Assembly (NCBI RefSeq): GCF_900167565.1
Contig: NZ_FUZV01000002.1
Location: 496,001-560,000, forward strand
Reading direction: 5' to 3'
DNA length: 64,000 bases
From: Pseudoxanthomonas indica
Lineage (GTDB): Bacteria > Pseudomonadota > Gammaproteobacteria > Xanthomonadales > Xanthomonadaceae
A program made the position numbers and the translations under genes. Positions 56,292 to 64,000 of this stretch are shown piece after piece. Under the pieces are notes generated by a model that was not told where the DNA came from, did no database searches, and saw only the letters and a list, made by a program, of their open reading frames with translations. Position 1 is the stretch's first letter. Each line of letters starts with the position of its first letter.

Positions 56292-56897
56292 ATGACGGAT
56301 GACGTGTACACCGAAGCCCTGACCACCTTCGCCTCGCTCTACCAGGAGGCGGTGACCTCCGGCACCGAGACCGAAGCCAATGCCATGACCGTGGCCACCG
56401 CATCGGCGCAGGGCATCCCGGCCGCGCGGACGGTGCTGCTGAAGAACTTCGACGAACAGGGCTTTGTCTTCTACACCCACCTCGACAGCCCCAAGGGCCG
56501 CGATCTCCAGGCCAATCCGCATGCGGCGCTGCTGTTCCTGTGGCGCAGCCTGCGTGAGGCCGGCATCCAGGTGCGGGTGGAAGGCGAGGTGGAGCTCGTC
56601 GCTGACCGCGAAGCCGACGAGTACTTCGCCACCCGCGCACGCATGAGCCAGATTGGCGCGTGGGCCTCGCACCAGTCCGAAACGCTGGCCTCGCAGGCCG
56701 AGTTCGACCAGCGCATCGCCGAGACCGAGGCACGCTTCCAGGGCCAGGATGTGCCACGCCCGCCGGGCTGGAGCGGCTTCCGCGTGCGTCCGCGCGCGCT
56801 GGAGTTCTGGTACGGCGCACGCTTCCGCCTGCACGAACGCTGGCGCTACGAACGCGCCGCCGATGGCAGCTGGAGCAAGCGGATGCTTTTTCCGTGA
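56292..56897 (+). CDS. pdxH: pyridoxamine 5'-phosphate oxidase
   Basis: FMN-dependent oxidation of pyridoxine/pyridoxamine phosphate to pyridoxal phosphate. The 201 residues contain [37 protein letters not shown] and [20 protein letters not shown], the standard FMN-binding and C-terminal regions. Its stop overlaps the next gene's GTG by 4 bp. It complements pdxA at 2.1 kb in the same pathway. Confidence 0.96.
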   Translation: MTDDVYTEALTTFASLYQEAVTSGTETEANAMTVATASAQGIPAARTVLLKNFDEQGFVFYTHLDSPKGRDLQANPHAALLFLWRSLREAGIQVRVEGEVELVADREADEYFATRARMSQIGAWASHQSETLASQAEFDQRIAETEARFQGQDVPRPPGWSGFRVRPRALEFWYGARFRLHERWRYERAADGSWSKRMLFP

Positions 56898-57691
56898 CGG
56901 GACCGCAACGCATCGTCTGCCTGACCGAGGAGCCGACCGAAACGCTGTACGCGCTGGGCCAGCAGGATCGCATCGTCGGCATCAGCGGCTTCACCGTGCG
57001 ACCGGCGCAGGCGCGCAAGGAAAAGCCCAAGGTCAGCGCCTTCACCAGCGCCAAGGTCGAGGAAATCCTCAAGCTCAAGCCCGATCTTGCGATTGGCTTT
57101 TCAGACATCCAGGCCGACATCGCCGCCGAGTTGATCCGGCGCGGGGTGGAAGTGTGGATTTCCAATCACCGCAGTGTGGACGGCATACTGGATTACATTC
57201 GTCGCCTGGGTGCCCTGGTGGGCGTGGCGCAGCAGGCGTCCGCTTACGCCGATGGGCTGCAACGCGATCTGCAGGTGATCGCCGACACCGCGGCCAAACT
57301 GCCGCGACGACCGCGCGTCTACTTCGAGGAATGGGACGAGCCGCTCATCACCGGCATCCGCTGGGTGGCCGAGTTGATCCAGATTGCCGGTGGCGATGAT
57401 GTGTTCCCCGAACTGTCGCGCGAACCGCTGGCCAAGCAGCGCATCCTCGCCAACGGCGATGAAGTGGTGCGACGCGCGCCGGAGATCATCCTGGGCTCAT
57501 GGTGCGGCAAGAAATTCCGCCCCGAGCGCGTCGCCGCGCGGCCGGGATGGGACACGATGCCGGCGGTGCGCGATGGGCAGCTCTTTGAAATCAAGTCGCC
57601 GCTGATTCTGCAGCCGGGGCCGGCGGCGCTCACGGATGGTGTGCGCGAGATGGCGCGGATTTTCCAGGAGTGGGGTCGTCTGCACGGCTGA
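56894..57691 (+). CDS. cobalamin-binding/ABC substrate-binding-like protein, cytoplasmic
   Basis: A 265-residue protein of the BtuF/FhuD-type helical-backbone binding family: [50 protein letters not shown] and [17 protein letters not shown] are typical. Unlike BtuF it has no signal peptide; the frame starts at a GTG that overlaps the pdxH stop (GTGA), so it should stay in the cytoplasm. Cobalamin or another metal complex is the guessed ligand. No ABC permease is nearby. Confidence 0.82.
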   Translation: MTGPQRIVCLTEEPTETLYALGQQDRIVGISGFTVRPAQARKEKPKVSAFTSAKVEEILKLKPDLAIGFSDIQADIAAELIRRGVEVWISNHRSVDGILDYIRRLGALVGVAQQASAYADGLQRDLQVIADTAAKLPRRPRVYFEEWDEPLITGIRWVAELIQIAGGDDVFPELSREPLAKQRILANGDEVVRRAPEIILGSWCGKKFRPERVAARPGWDTMPAVRDGQLFEIKSPLILQPGPAALTDGVREMARIFQEWGRLHG

Positions 57692-57729
57692 AGGGCGGAT
57701 GGGGGCAGACGCTCGCGGGGTCTCTCTAC

Positions 57730-58185
57730 TCAAAAATTCCGCTGGAACTGGAACTGCCCGGTCTTGCCATCGGCCTGGATGGCGACATCGAACCGATACG
57801 TATCGCGCGCGCTGACCTTCATCGTGGCGATGTAATCCACGTACTCGCCGGTATGCGCTTCGCGGAACACCAGTTCCTGCGTGCCACCGGACAGATCGCG
57901 CACCTTGGCCGTCACCGCGCCGGTCGCCGGCACTTCTTCATTGGCCGCCACGCGACGAATGGCGATCACCACCAGCGCCGTGCCTTCCTCGCGGCGCACG
58001 CCATACTCCTTCGCCACCGGCGCGGTCAGTGACTGCGAAGGAATGGCGTTGAAGTGCACGCGCAGATCGCCAAAGTCCTGCCGCGTCGGCACCGGCTGGA
58101 CGAATTCGGCCGGCTTGGGCGCCTCGCCGTTGGAACATGCGGCCAAGCCGAGGGCCAGCAGGCTGCAGAGAATCAGGCGATGCAT
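57730..58185 (-). CDS. DUF4426-family lipoprotein
   Basis: A 151-residue lipoprotein: MHRLILCSLLALGLAAC, with the lipobox Cys at residue 17. A beta-rich domain (about 35-150) follows, containing FGDLRVHFNAIPSQSL and ELVFREAHTGEYVDYIATMKV of the DUF4426 family. The ATG at 58185 is preferred, since GAGG overlapping the proC stop is 7 nt upstream. Function unknown. Confidence 0.85.
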   Translation of the reverse strand: MHRLILCSLLALGLAACSNGEAPKPAEFVQPVPTRQDFGDLRVHFNAIPSQSLTAPVAKEYGVRREEGTALVVIAIRRVAANEEVPATGAVTAKVRDLSGGTQELVFREAHTGEYVDYIATMKVSARDTYRFDVAIQADGKTGQFQFQRNF

Positions 58186-58194
58186 CGGCATACC

Positions 58195-59019
58195 TCAGTC
58201 GTTGGCCGCGGCCAGCTCGCGGCCGCGTCGGGTGGCGGCGTCGATGGCACGGGCGACCAGCGCCTCGAAACCACCGGCCTGGAAGGTCTCGATGGCCGCC
58301 TGCGTGGTGCCGTTGGGTGAGGTCACCCGGCGCCGCAGTTCGGCCGGCGCTTCGCCGGTTTCAGTGAGCATGCGCGCCGCGCCCAACAGGGTCTGCAGGG
58401 TCAGCGTGCGCGCGGCCTCGTCGCTCAGGCCCTGCTCGAGCGCGGCGGCTTCCATCGCTTCGGCCAGCAGGAACACATAGGCCGGGCCACTGCCGGAGAC
58501 CGCGGTGACCGCATCCATCTTGGCTTCGTCATCAATCCACACCGTACGACCGACGCTGTTCAACAAGGCCTGCGTGCGATCGCGGCCTTCCGCATCCACG
58601 TGCGCATTGGCAAACAGGCCGCTGGCGCCGGCGCCGAGCAGGGCCGGGGTATTGGGCATGGTGCGCACCACCGCCACATCACCGCCCAGCCACTGCGAAA
58701 GTTGTTCGGACGTAATGCCGGCGGCAATCGACACCACCACCGGCTTCTGTTCCTGCGCGCGCTTGGCCAGTGATTCGCAGAGTTCGCGCATCACCTGCGG
58801 CTTGACCGCCAGCACCCACAGCCCGGCGCCGTAGACCGCCTCGCTGGCCTGGGCGAACACCTGCACGCCGAAGTCGCCCGCCAGGGCCGCGCGCAGGGTT
58901 TCCACCGGCTCGGCCACGCGGATCTGCGCCGCATGCGCACCGCGCTGGACCAGGCCACCAATCAAGCTGCGCGCCATGTTGCCGCCGCCGATGAATGCAA
59001 TGGGATGTTGGGATGTCAT
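58195..59019 (-). CDS. proC: pyrroline-5-carboxylate reductase
   Basis: Last step of proline synthesis, NAD(P)H-dependent. The 274 residues start with the Rossmann motif FIGGGNMARSLIGGL. AVKPQVMRELCESL, VRTMPNTPALLGAGASGL and SGSGPAYVFLLAEAMEAAAL follow, and the C-terminal region contains TSPNGTTQAAIETF. The length is normal. The DUF4426 gene follows directly. Confidence 0.96.
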   Translation of the reverse strand: MTSQHPIAFIGGGNMARSLIGGLVQRGAHAAQIRVAEPVETLRAALAGDFGVQVFAQASEAVYGAGLWVLAVKPQVMRELCESLAKRAQEQKPVVVSIAAGITSEQLSQWLGGDVAVVRTMPNTPALLGAGASGLFANAHVDAEGRDRTQALLNSVGRTVWIDDEAKMDAVTAVSGSGPAYVFLLAEAMEAAALEQGLSDEAARTLTLQTLLGAARMLTETGEAPAELRRRVTSPNGTTQAAIETFQAGGFEALVARAIDAATRRGRELAAAND

Positions 59020-59091
59020 GGCCAGCCTCAGGAAATTGCAGCGAACATTCTGCCGTGGATGGAGAGCCGGGTGATCCGACCATTACCGGTC

Positions 59092-59105
59092 GGGGCTAGA
59101 GCCCC
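59092..59105. repeat. REP-like palindrome
   Basis: GGGGCT-AG-AGCCCC within CGGTCGGGGCTAGAGCCCCTA, the same core as at 45268 and 53690. It lies in the 126-bp gap between yggS and proC. Confidence 0.65.
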
Positions 59106-59145
59106 TATTACGGTGTGGTGCCCACGCCAGCCGATTTTGCGATCT

Positions 59146-59826
59146 TTATTTTGCCGGCCGCGCTCCGAACAGCGCCGTGCCGATCCGCACCTGGGTGGAA
59201 CCTTCCGCGATGGCCAGCACCATGTCATCACTCATGCCCATCGACAACGTGTCCACCTGCGGGTACTGCGCAGCCAGCGCATCGAACAAGGCTCGCGTCT
59301 GCCGGAACGCCGGCCGTCGCCGTTCGATATCCGCATGCGGGGTAGGGATGCACATCACCCCGCGCAGGCACAGCCGCGGCTCGGCGGCAATCAACGCGGC
59401 CAGCGCAGGCACCTCGCCGGGCGGGCAGCCATGCTTGCTGGCCTCGTCATCGATGTTGACCTGGATCAGCACGTTGAGCGGCGCCCGCTCGGCAGGCCGG
59501 TAGCGGGCCAGCGCCGTGATCAGCTTGGCGCGATCCACGGTCTCGACCCAGTCGAACACCTGCGCGGCCAGCTCGGCCTTGTTCGATTGCAGGTGGCCGA
59601 TCAAATGCCAATCCAGCGAAAAGTCGACCAGATCACGGACCTTGATAGCCGCTTCCTGCACATAATTCTCACCGAAGGCGCGCTGTCCGGCGGCCGCGAG
59701 CATGGCCACGGCCGGGGTCGCCTGGGTCTTGGACACGGCCAGCAACCGGGGGCGTGGCCGCTTGGCCTGTTCCGCAGCGTTTTCAATACGTTGCAGGGTC
59801 TCGCGCAAGTTCTCTGCGAGGGGCAT
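59146..59826 (-). CDS. yggS: YggS-family PLP-binding protein
   Basis: PLP homeostasis protein (PLPBP) with a TIM-barrel fold and no catalytic partner domain. In the 226 residues, LLAVSKTQ carries the PLP Lys. GQRAFGENYVQE, WHLIGHLQSNKA, QVNIDDEASKHG and LSMGMSDDMVLAIAEGSTQVRIG are all typical. It sits beside proC, the usual bacterial neighbour. It is divergent from pilT. Confidence 0.95.
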   Translation of the reverse strand: MPLAENLRETLQRIENAAEQAKRPRPRLLAVSKTQATPAVAMLAAAGQRAFGENYVQEAAIKVRDLVDFSLDWHLIGHLQSNKAELAAQVFDWVETVDRAKLITALARYRPAERAPLNVLIQVNIDDEASKHGCPPGEVPALAALIAAEPRLCLRGVMCIPTPHADIERRRPAFRQTRALFDALAAQYPQVDTLSMGMSDDMVLAIAEGSTQVRIGTALFGARPAK

Positions 59827-59835
59827 TCGGGTCGC

Positions 59836-59863
59836 TTGGAAGGTCGGACGGGAGCGCTATACT
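59836..59863 (+). promoter_or_regulatory. sigma70-like promoter of pilT
   Basis: TTGGAA (59836-59841), a 16-bp spacer and TATACT (59858-59863). Transcription would start about 50 nt before the pilT ATG. It lies just upstream of the divergent yggS start. Confidence 0.6.
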
Positions 59864-59917
59864 GCCCTTCGGGGAAGTATCGTTCCAGTTCGCGGCACAT
59901 TAGGGGAAGGCAAGCGT

Positions 59918-60955
59918 ATGGATATCGCCGAGCTGTTGGCGTTTTCGGTCAAGAACAAAGCATCGGACCTGCACCTGTCGGCAGGCCTGCCGCCGATGAT
60001 TCGCGTGGACGGCGACGTGCGCCGCATCAACATCCCGGCGCTGGACCACAAGCAGGTCCATGCCCTGGTGTACGACATCATGTCGGACAAGCAGCGCCGC
60101 GATTACGAAGAATTCCTGGAAGTGGACTTCTCCTTCGAGATTCCCAGCCTGGCCCGCTTCCGCGTCAACGCCTTCAACCAGAACCGCGGCGCCGGCGCCG
60201 TGTTCCGCACCATTCCCTCCGACGTGCTGACCCTGGAAGACCTGGGCTGCCCGCCGCTGTTCCGTGAGCTGATCCAGCAGCCGCAGGGTCTGATCCTGGT
60301 GACCGGTCCCACCGGCTCAGGCAAGTCGACCACGCTGGCGGCAATGGTCGATCACGTCAACAAGAACGAGTACGCGCACATCCTGACGGTCGAGGACCCG
60401 ATCGAATTCGTGCACACCTCGCAGAAGTGCCTGATCAACCAGCGCGAAGTGCACCGTGACACCCATGGCTTCAACGAAGCCCTGCGCTCGGCGCTGCGTG
60501 AGGATCCCGATTACATCCTGGTCGGCGAATTGCGTGACCTGGAAACCATCCGCCTGGCACTGACCGCCGCGGAAACCGGTCACCTGGTGTTCGCCACCCT
60601 GCATACCAGCTCGGCGGCCAAGACCATCGACCGCATCATCGACGTGTTCCCGGCCGGCGAAAAGCCGATGGTTCGTTCGATGCTGTCCGAGTCGCTGCGC
60701 GCGGTCATCTCGCAGGCGCTGCTGAAGAAGGTCGGCGGCGGTCGTACTGCGGCGTGGGAAATCATGGTCGGCACCCCGGCCATCCGCAACCTGATCCGCG
60801 AAGACAAGGTGGCGCAGATGTACTCGTCCATCCAGACCGGTCAGCAGTACGGCATGATGACCCTCGACCAGCATCTGCAGGACCTGGTCAAGCGCAGCCT
60901 GGTCACGCGCCAGCAGGCCAAGGAATACGCCCGCGAGAAGCGTTTGTTCGAGTGA
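59918..60955 (+). CDS. pilT: type IV pilus retraction ATPase PilT
   Basis: Hexameric AAA-like motor that drives pilus retraction at the inner membrane. The 345 residues have the N-terminal PAS-like region with KASDLHLSAGLPPMIRVDG, Walker A GPTGSGKSTT, the Asp boxes TVEDPIEF and EDPDYILVGELRDLET, a His box (LHTSSAAKTIDR) and AIRNLIREDK, the C-terminal motif needed for retraction. GGGGAAGG precedes the ATG. pilU follows after 93 bp. Confidence 0.97.
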   Translation: MDIAELLAFSVKNKASDLHLSAGLPPMIRVDGDVRRINIPALDHKQVHALVYDIMSDKQRRDYEEFLEVDFSFEIPSLARFRVNAFNQNRGAGAVFRTIPSDVLTLEDLGCPPLFRELIQQPQGLILVTGPTGSGKSTTLAAMVDHVNKNEYAHILTVEDPIEFVHTSQKCLINQREVHRDTHGFNEALRSALREDPDYILVGELRDLETIRLALTAAETGHLVFATLHTSSAAKTIDRIIDVFPAGEKPMVRSMLSESLRAVISQALLKKVGGGRTAAWEIMVGTPAIRNLIREDKVAQMYSSIQTGQQYGMMTLDQHLQDLVKRSLVTRQQAKEYAREKRLFE

Positions 60956-60971
60956 GGCAAGGAACCGGTAA

Positions 60972-61019
60972 CCGTTAGCCGGTAGCCGGTCCTTTCATCG
61001 AGTCTTTTCCGGCTAACGG
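60972..61019 (+). repeat. inverted repeat in the pilT-pilU gap
   Basis: CCGTTAGCCGG (60972-60982) pairs with CCGGCTAACGG (61009-61019). The left arm sits in a run of related GCCGGTA units. There is no T run, so it is not a simple terminator; it may set the relative level of pilU mRNA or be a REP-type insertion. Confidence 0.6.
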
Positions 61020-61048
61020 CTATCAGCACACGGCTTCCGGAGTTTCCT

Positions 61049-62179
61049 ATGAGCAGCATCGATTTCACCTCCTTCCTCAAGCTGATGGCGCACCAGAAGG
61101 CGTCGGATCTGTTCATCACCGCCGGCATGCCGCCGTCGATCAAGGTGCACGGCAAGATCTCGCCGATCACCCAGACCCCGCTGACGCCGCAGCAGTCGCG
61201 CGACCTGGTGCTGAACGTGATGACGCCGGCGCAGCGCGAGGAATTCGAAAAAACGCACGAGTGCAACTTCGCCATCGGCGTGGCCGGCGTGGGCCGCTTC
61301 CGTGTCAGCTGCTTCTACCAGCGCAACCAGGTCGGCATGGTGCTGCGTCGCATCGAGACGCGCATTCCGACCATCGAAGAACTCAACCTGCCGCCAATCA
61401 TCAAGACGCTGGCGATGACCAAGCGCGGCATCATCATCTTCGTCGGCGCCACCGGTACGGGTAAGTCCACCTCGCTGGCCTCGATGATTGGCTACCGCAA
61501 CCAGAACTCCACTGGCCACATCATCACCATCGAAGACCCGATTGAATTCGTGCACAAACACGAGGGCTGCATCATCACCCAGCGCGAAGTCGGCATCGAC
61601 ACCGACAGCTGGGACGCCGCGCTGAAGAACACTCTGCGCCAGGCGCCGGACGTGATCATGATTGGCGAAGTGCGCACCCGCGAAGGCATGGACCACGCCA
61701 TCGCCTTCGCCGAAACCGGCCACCTGGTGCTGTGTACGTTGCACGCCAACAACGCCAACCAGGCGATGGACCGCATCATCAACTTCTTCCCCGAAGATCG
61801 CCGCACCCAGCTGTTGATGGACATGTCCCTCAATATCAAGGGCGTGGTGGCCCAGCAGCTGATTCCCACCCCCGACGGCAAGGGTCGCCGCGTAGCGATG
61901 GAGATCCTGCTCGGCACCCCGCTGGTGCAGGACTACATCCGCGACGGCGAAATCCACAAGCTCAAGGAACTGATGAAGGAGTCCACCAACCTGGGCATGA
62001 AGACCTTCGACCAGAGCCTGTTCGAGCTGTACCAGGCCGGCGAGATCTCGTACGAAGATGCGCTGCGCTATGCCGACTCGCAGAACGAGGTGCGCTTGCG
62101 GATCAAGCTGTCGCAGGGTGGTGATGCACGGACCTTGGCGCAGGGGTTGGATGGGGTTGAGGTGGCGGAAGTGCGCTGA
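61049..62179 (+). CDS. pilU: PilT-dependent pilus retraction ATPase PilU
   Basis: PilT paralogue that helps pilus retraction together with PilT. The 376 residues show KASDLFITAGMPPSIKVHG, Walker A GATGTGKSTS, ITIEDPIEFVH, APDVIMIGEVRTREGMD and LHANNANQAMDR. The C-terminus lacks the AIRNLIRE motif and instead has the longer PilU tail. GGAG lies 8 nt before the ATG. Confidence 0.96.
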   Translation: MSSIDFTSFLKLMAHQKASDLFITAGMPPSIKVHGKISPITQTPLTPQQSRDLVLNVMTPAQREEFEKTHECNFAIGVAGVGRFRVSCFYQRNQVGMVLRRIETRIPTIEELNLPPIIKTLAMTKRGIIIFVGATGTGKSTSLASMIGYRNQNSTGHIITIEDPIEFVHKHEGCIITQREVGIDTDSWDAALKNTLRQAPDVIMIGEVRTREGMDHAIAFAETGHLVLCTLHANNANQAMDRIINFFPEDRRTQLLMDMSLNIKGVVAQQLIPTPDGKGRRVAMEILLGTPLVQDYIRDGEIHKLKELMKESTNLGMKTFDQSLFELYQAGEISYEDALRYADSQNEVRLRIKLSQGGDARTLAQGLDGVEVAEVR

Positions 62180-62204
62180 GGCGCTGACACTGCAGAATGA
62201 CGAC

Positions 62205-62235
62205 AAGAGCCCGCAGAGATGCGGGCTCTTTTATT
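62205..62235 (+). terminator. Rho-independent terminator after pilU
   Basis: AAGAGCCCGCA pairs perfectly with TGCGGGCTCTT around a GAGA loop. T-rich TTATT follows. Confidence 0.9.
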
Positions 62236-62347
62236 GGAGAAGATCCTTCGTTCTAGCTTGCTATTTGCAGGTGGCAAGAAGCAGAAGAAACCGAGGTATA
62301 TTTAACTTGAAGTGATGCTCGACTGTTCAATCTCAAGGAAGGATTTA

Positions 62348-64000
62348 ATGAAACGGAAGCTTGGGCGGAGTGCTGCAGATTGCGTCGTGGCGGATTGGGC
62401 AAAGGCGCTAAATCCAGCTGGTTTCAGGTTGGTCCTAGCGGCACTGCTTGTGTTCCTTAGTGCGCCGCTGGGAGCATTCCCCACATATGCAGACCAAGGC
62501 GAAGCGTTCGCAGCATGCATGGCGAAAGCACATATTCAAAAACCCTCTGGTTCATCTGTTGCGGATTGTAAATTCCAGGAGCCGGGATACCGCCTCTATT
62601 GGCGCGGACCGTCCGGGTGGGGCAATACGATTGGAAACTCGGAGAACTGGCATACATACCCTTCAAACAACAAATGTTCGGCCCGAACCGGTGGTCCGAC
62701 TCAAGCGATGTCCAGCGAGAGTTTGAGCTGTGATCGAGGATGTGAGTATGCCGCTGGACAAGGAGGACTTCCCGAACAAACGGGAAGAACATGCCATGCA
62801 CTGCCCACGTTTCCTGACCCATTCAAGAACACATGCTGCACTGGGGATGCGGCGGTAACCGCAGGAAACCCTGTCAACTTCAATACCGGAGCAAAGATAG
62901 CGACTGCCGTCGATTTCACTGCCGGGAGTGGGCGCCTTGAATTTTCGCGCATCCATTCCAGCGGGTGGCGGGTGACGCTGCTGACGGAGATGGGTAGCAC
63001 GTGGCAGCACACCTATATGCGGAAAATCGCCACGGTCGACTCCGACACTGTCAAGGTAATGCGGCATTCGGGAGAGGTGTACGTGTTCCGCAAGTACGGC
63101 GGCGCGTGGATGAGAGATCCGGATGTCCCCTACACGTTGGAGGAAATGACGTCGGGTGGCGTACTCTCAGGATGGGTGCTTCGAGCTCCGGACGATTCGG
63201 ATGAATTCTTCGATGCCGATGGCAAGCTGATTGCCGTTGACTGGGGCGACGGTGACTCCTTGGCGTTGGAGTACACGGGAGGCCAGTTGACCAAAGTGGT
63301 AGATGCCCATGGTCGAGCATTGCTGCTCGGATACACCAATGGCGTCGTCACAAGCGTGGCCACGCCGGATGGATCCACATTGGTGTACACCTACGACACC
63401 GCGATGCGCATTACCAAAGTGGAGATCAATGACGGAGTCTCCACAAGTCAGATTGCGCGCTATTCTTACACCAGCGCCTCCTATACCAAGGCATTGACTC
63501 AGCGATGGGATGAGAACAATGCCATCTATGGGACTTGGACCTACGGCAGCAATGGACGCGTGAGTCGAAGTGTTCACGGGAATCCTGCGGGAAAAATCGA
63601 TGAGCTGACCTTCACCTATGGCACCGGAACAGCGACCGTGACGGACGCTCTGGGTGCACAAACTACCATTGGATCGACCGTCATCTATGGGCGAGCCAGG
63701 TCGACGGGTGCCGACAAAATCTGTCCATCCTGCAACGGCAAGGTATTCGCTGCCCAAACGCTCGATGTCAACGGCTATGCAGACACTCAAGTCGACTTCA
63801 ATGGCGTATTGGCAGACCTCGACTTCAACCCGAGAGGACTGCTCGTAAAGCGGGTGGATTCCGCCAACGAGCCGGATTTCAAGCGAACAACTGAAACGGC
63901 GTGGCACTCAATGTTTCGCAAGCCAGTCCAGAGAGACGTTCGTGACGCCTCCGGTGGCCTGCTGACCCGACAGACATTCACCTACAACAGTCGGGGACAG
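62348..64000 (+). CDS. RHS/YD-repeat-type secreted protein with DUF6531-like domain, N-terminal part
   Basis: A reading frame of 551 codons with no stop before the window edge. The start ATG has AAGGAAGG 6 nt upstream. A basic N-terminus and a hydrophobic segment (about residues 27-45) suggest export. Residues about 55-165 are Cys-rich (8 Cys). From about residue 173 it matches the DUF6531/RHS opening (GNPVNFNTGAKIATAVDF, RLEFSRIHSSG). YD-type repeats follow (LALEYTGGQLTKVVDAHGRALLLGYT, TFTYNSRGQ at the edge). GC content and codon use are visibly lower than in the neighbours, suggesting acquired DNA. The toxin or effector end, if any, lies outside. Confidence 0.88.
   Translation, partial: MKRKLGRSAADCVVADWAKALNPAGFRLVLAALLVFLSAPLGAFPTYADQGEAFAACMAKAHIQKPSGSSVADCKFQEPGYRLYWRGPSGWGNTIGNSENWHTYPSNNKCSARTGGPTQAMSSESLSCDRGCEYAAGQGGLPEQTGRTCHALPTFPDPFKNTCCTGDAAVTAGNPVNFNTGAKIATAVDFTAGSGRLEFSRIHSSGWRVTLLTEMGSTWQHTYMRKIATVDSDTVKVMRHSGEVYVFRKYGGAWMRDPDVPYTLEEMTSGGVLSGWVLRAPDDSDEFFDADGKLIAVDWGDGDSLALEYTGGQLTKVVDAHGRALLLGYTNGVVTSVATPDGSTLVYTYDTAMRITKVEINDGVSTSQIARYSYTSASYTKALTQRWDENNAIYGTWTYGSNGRVSRSVHGNPAGKIDELTFTYGTGTATVTDALGAQTTIGSTVIYGRARSTGADKICPSCNGKVFAAQTLDVNGYADTQVDFNGVLADLDFNPRGLLVKRVDSANEPDFKRTTETAWHSMFRKPVQRDVRDASGGLLTRQTFTYNSRGQ

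Overview
The window is GC-rich chromosomal DNA of a gammaproteobacterium, most likely of the Xanthomonadaceae/Lysobacteraceae (Xanthomonas, Stenotrophomonas, Lysobacter, Pseudoxanthomonas and relatives). The placement rests on the gene order folA-apaH-apaG-rsmA-pdxA-surA-lptD, a metX-metB-hom operon behind a SAM-I riboswitch, Oar-type TonB-dependent receptors, pilT-pilU next to yggS-proC, and the coding style (many 4-bp ATGA/GTGA overlaps). No exact genus can be fixed by eye. Almost all of the window is core, densely packed and vertically inherited in appearance. Only the last 1.65 kb has visibly lower GC and looks accessory.

Layout. 1-9.2 kb: end of folA, then a leftward outer-membrane and maintenance block (lptD, surA, pdxA, rsmA, apaG, apaH), preceded by a leftward set of deacetylase-family protein, PduO adenosyltransferase and a BtuM-like cobalamin transporter. 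9.3-11.7 kb: two ubiquinone hydroxylases. 11.7-16.8 kb: an unknown gene, an SMP-30 propeller, and the coupled glnS-deaminase-rlmM set. 17-18.8 kb: GST, DUF2007 and msrA. 19.0-27.1 kb: two paralogous Oar-type TonB receptors with matching upstream regions and strong terminators, then a TPR-sulfotransferase. 27.2-29.2 kb: ECF sigma, membrane protein and DUF4097 operon. 29.2-35.4 kb: exported protein, hslO, mtgA, GT2, CBS protein, AsmA. 35.5-39.9 kb: hemolysin-III-like protein, prfC, M23 peptidase and propeller lipoprotein.

40-47.2 kb: SAM riboswitch and metX-metB-hom, sdaA, a glutaredoxin-like protein, and a yceI-cytochrome b561-yceI unit. 47.3-50.9 kb: a giant hybrid histidine kinase. 50.9-55.4 kb: two related unknown proteins, hemE, a WGR protein, and aroB/aroK. 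55.4-59.8 kb: a P-loop kinase, pdxH coupled to a cobalamin-binding-like protein, a DUF4426 lipoprotein, proC and yggS. 59.9-62.2 kb: pilT and pilU. 62.3 kb to the edge: the start of an RHS/DUF6531-type secreted protein, open to the end of the window.

Themes. Cobalamin handling appears twice: a transporter-like protein with an adenosyltransferase, and a binding-protein fold without a signal peptide. Methionine synthesis is under riboswitch control. At least a dozen genes carry a -10-like hexamer ending 6-8 nt before the start codon, which suggests widespread leaderless transcription. I saw no tRNA, rRNA, CRISPR array, insertion sequence or prophage.
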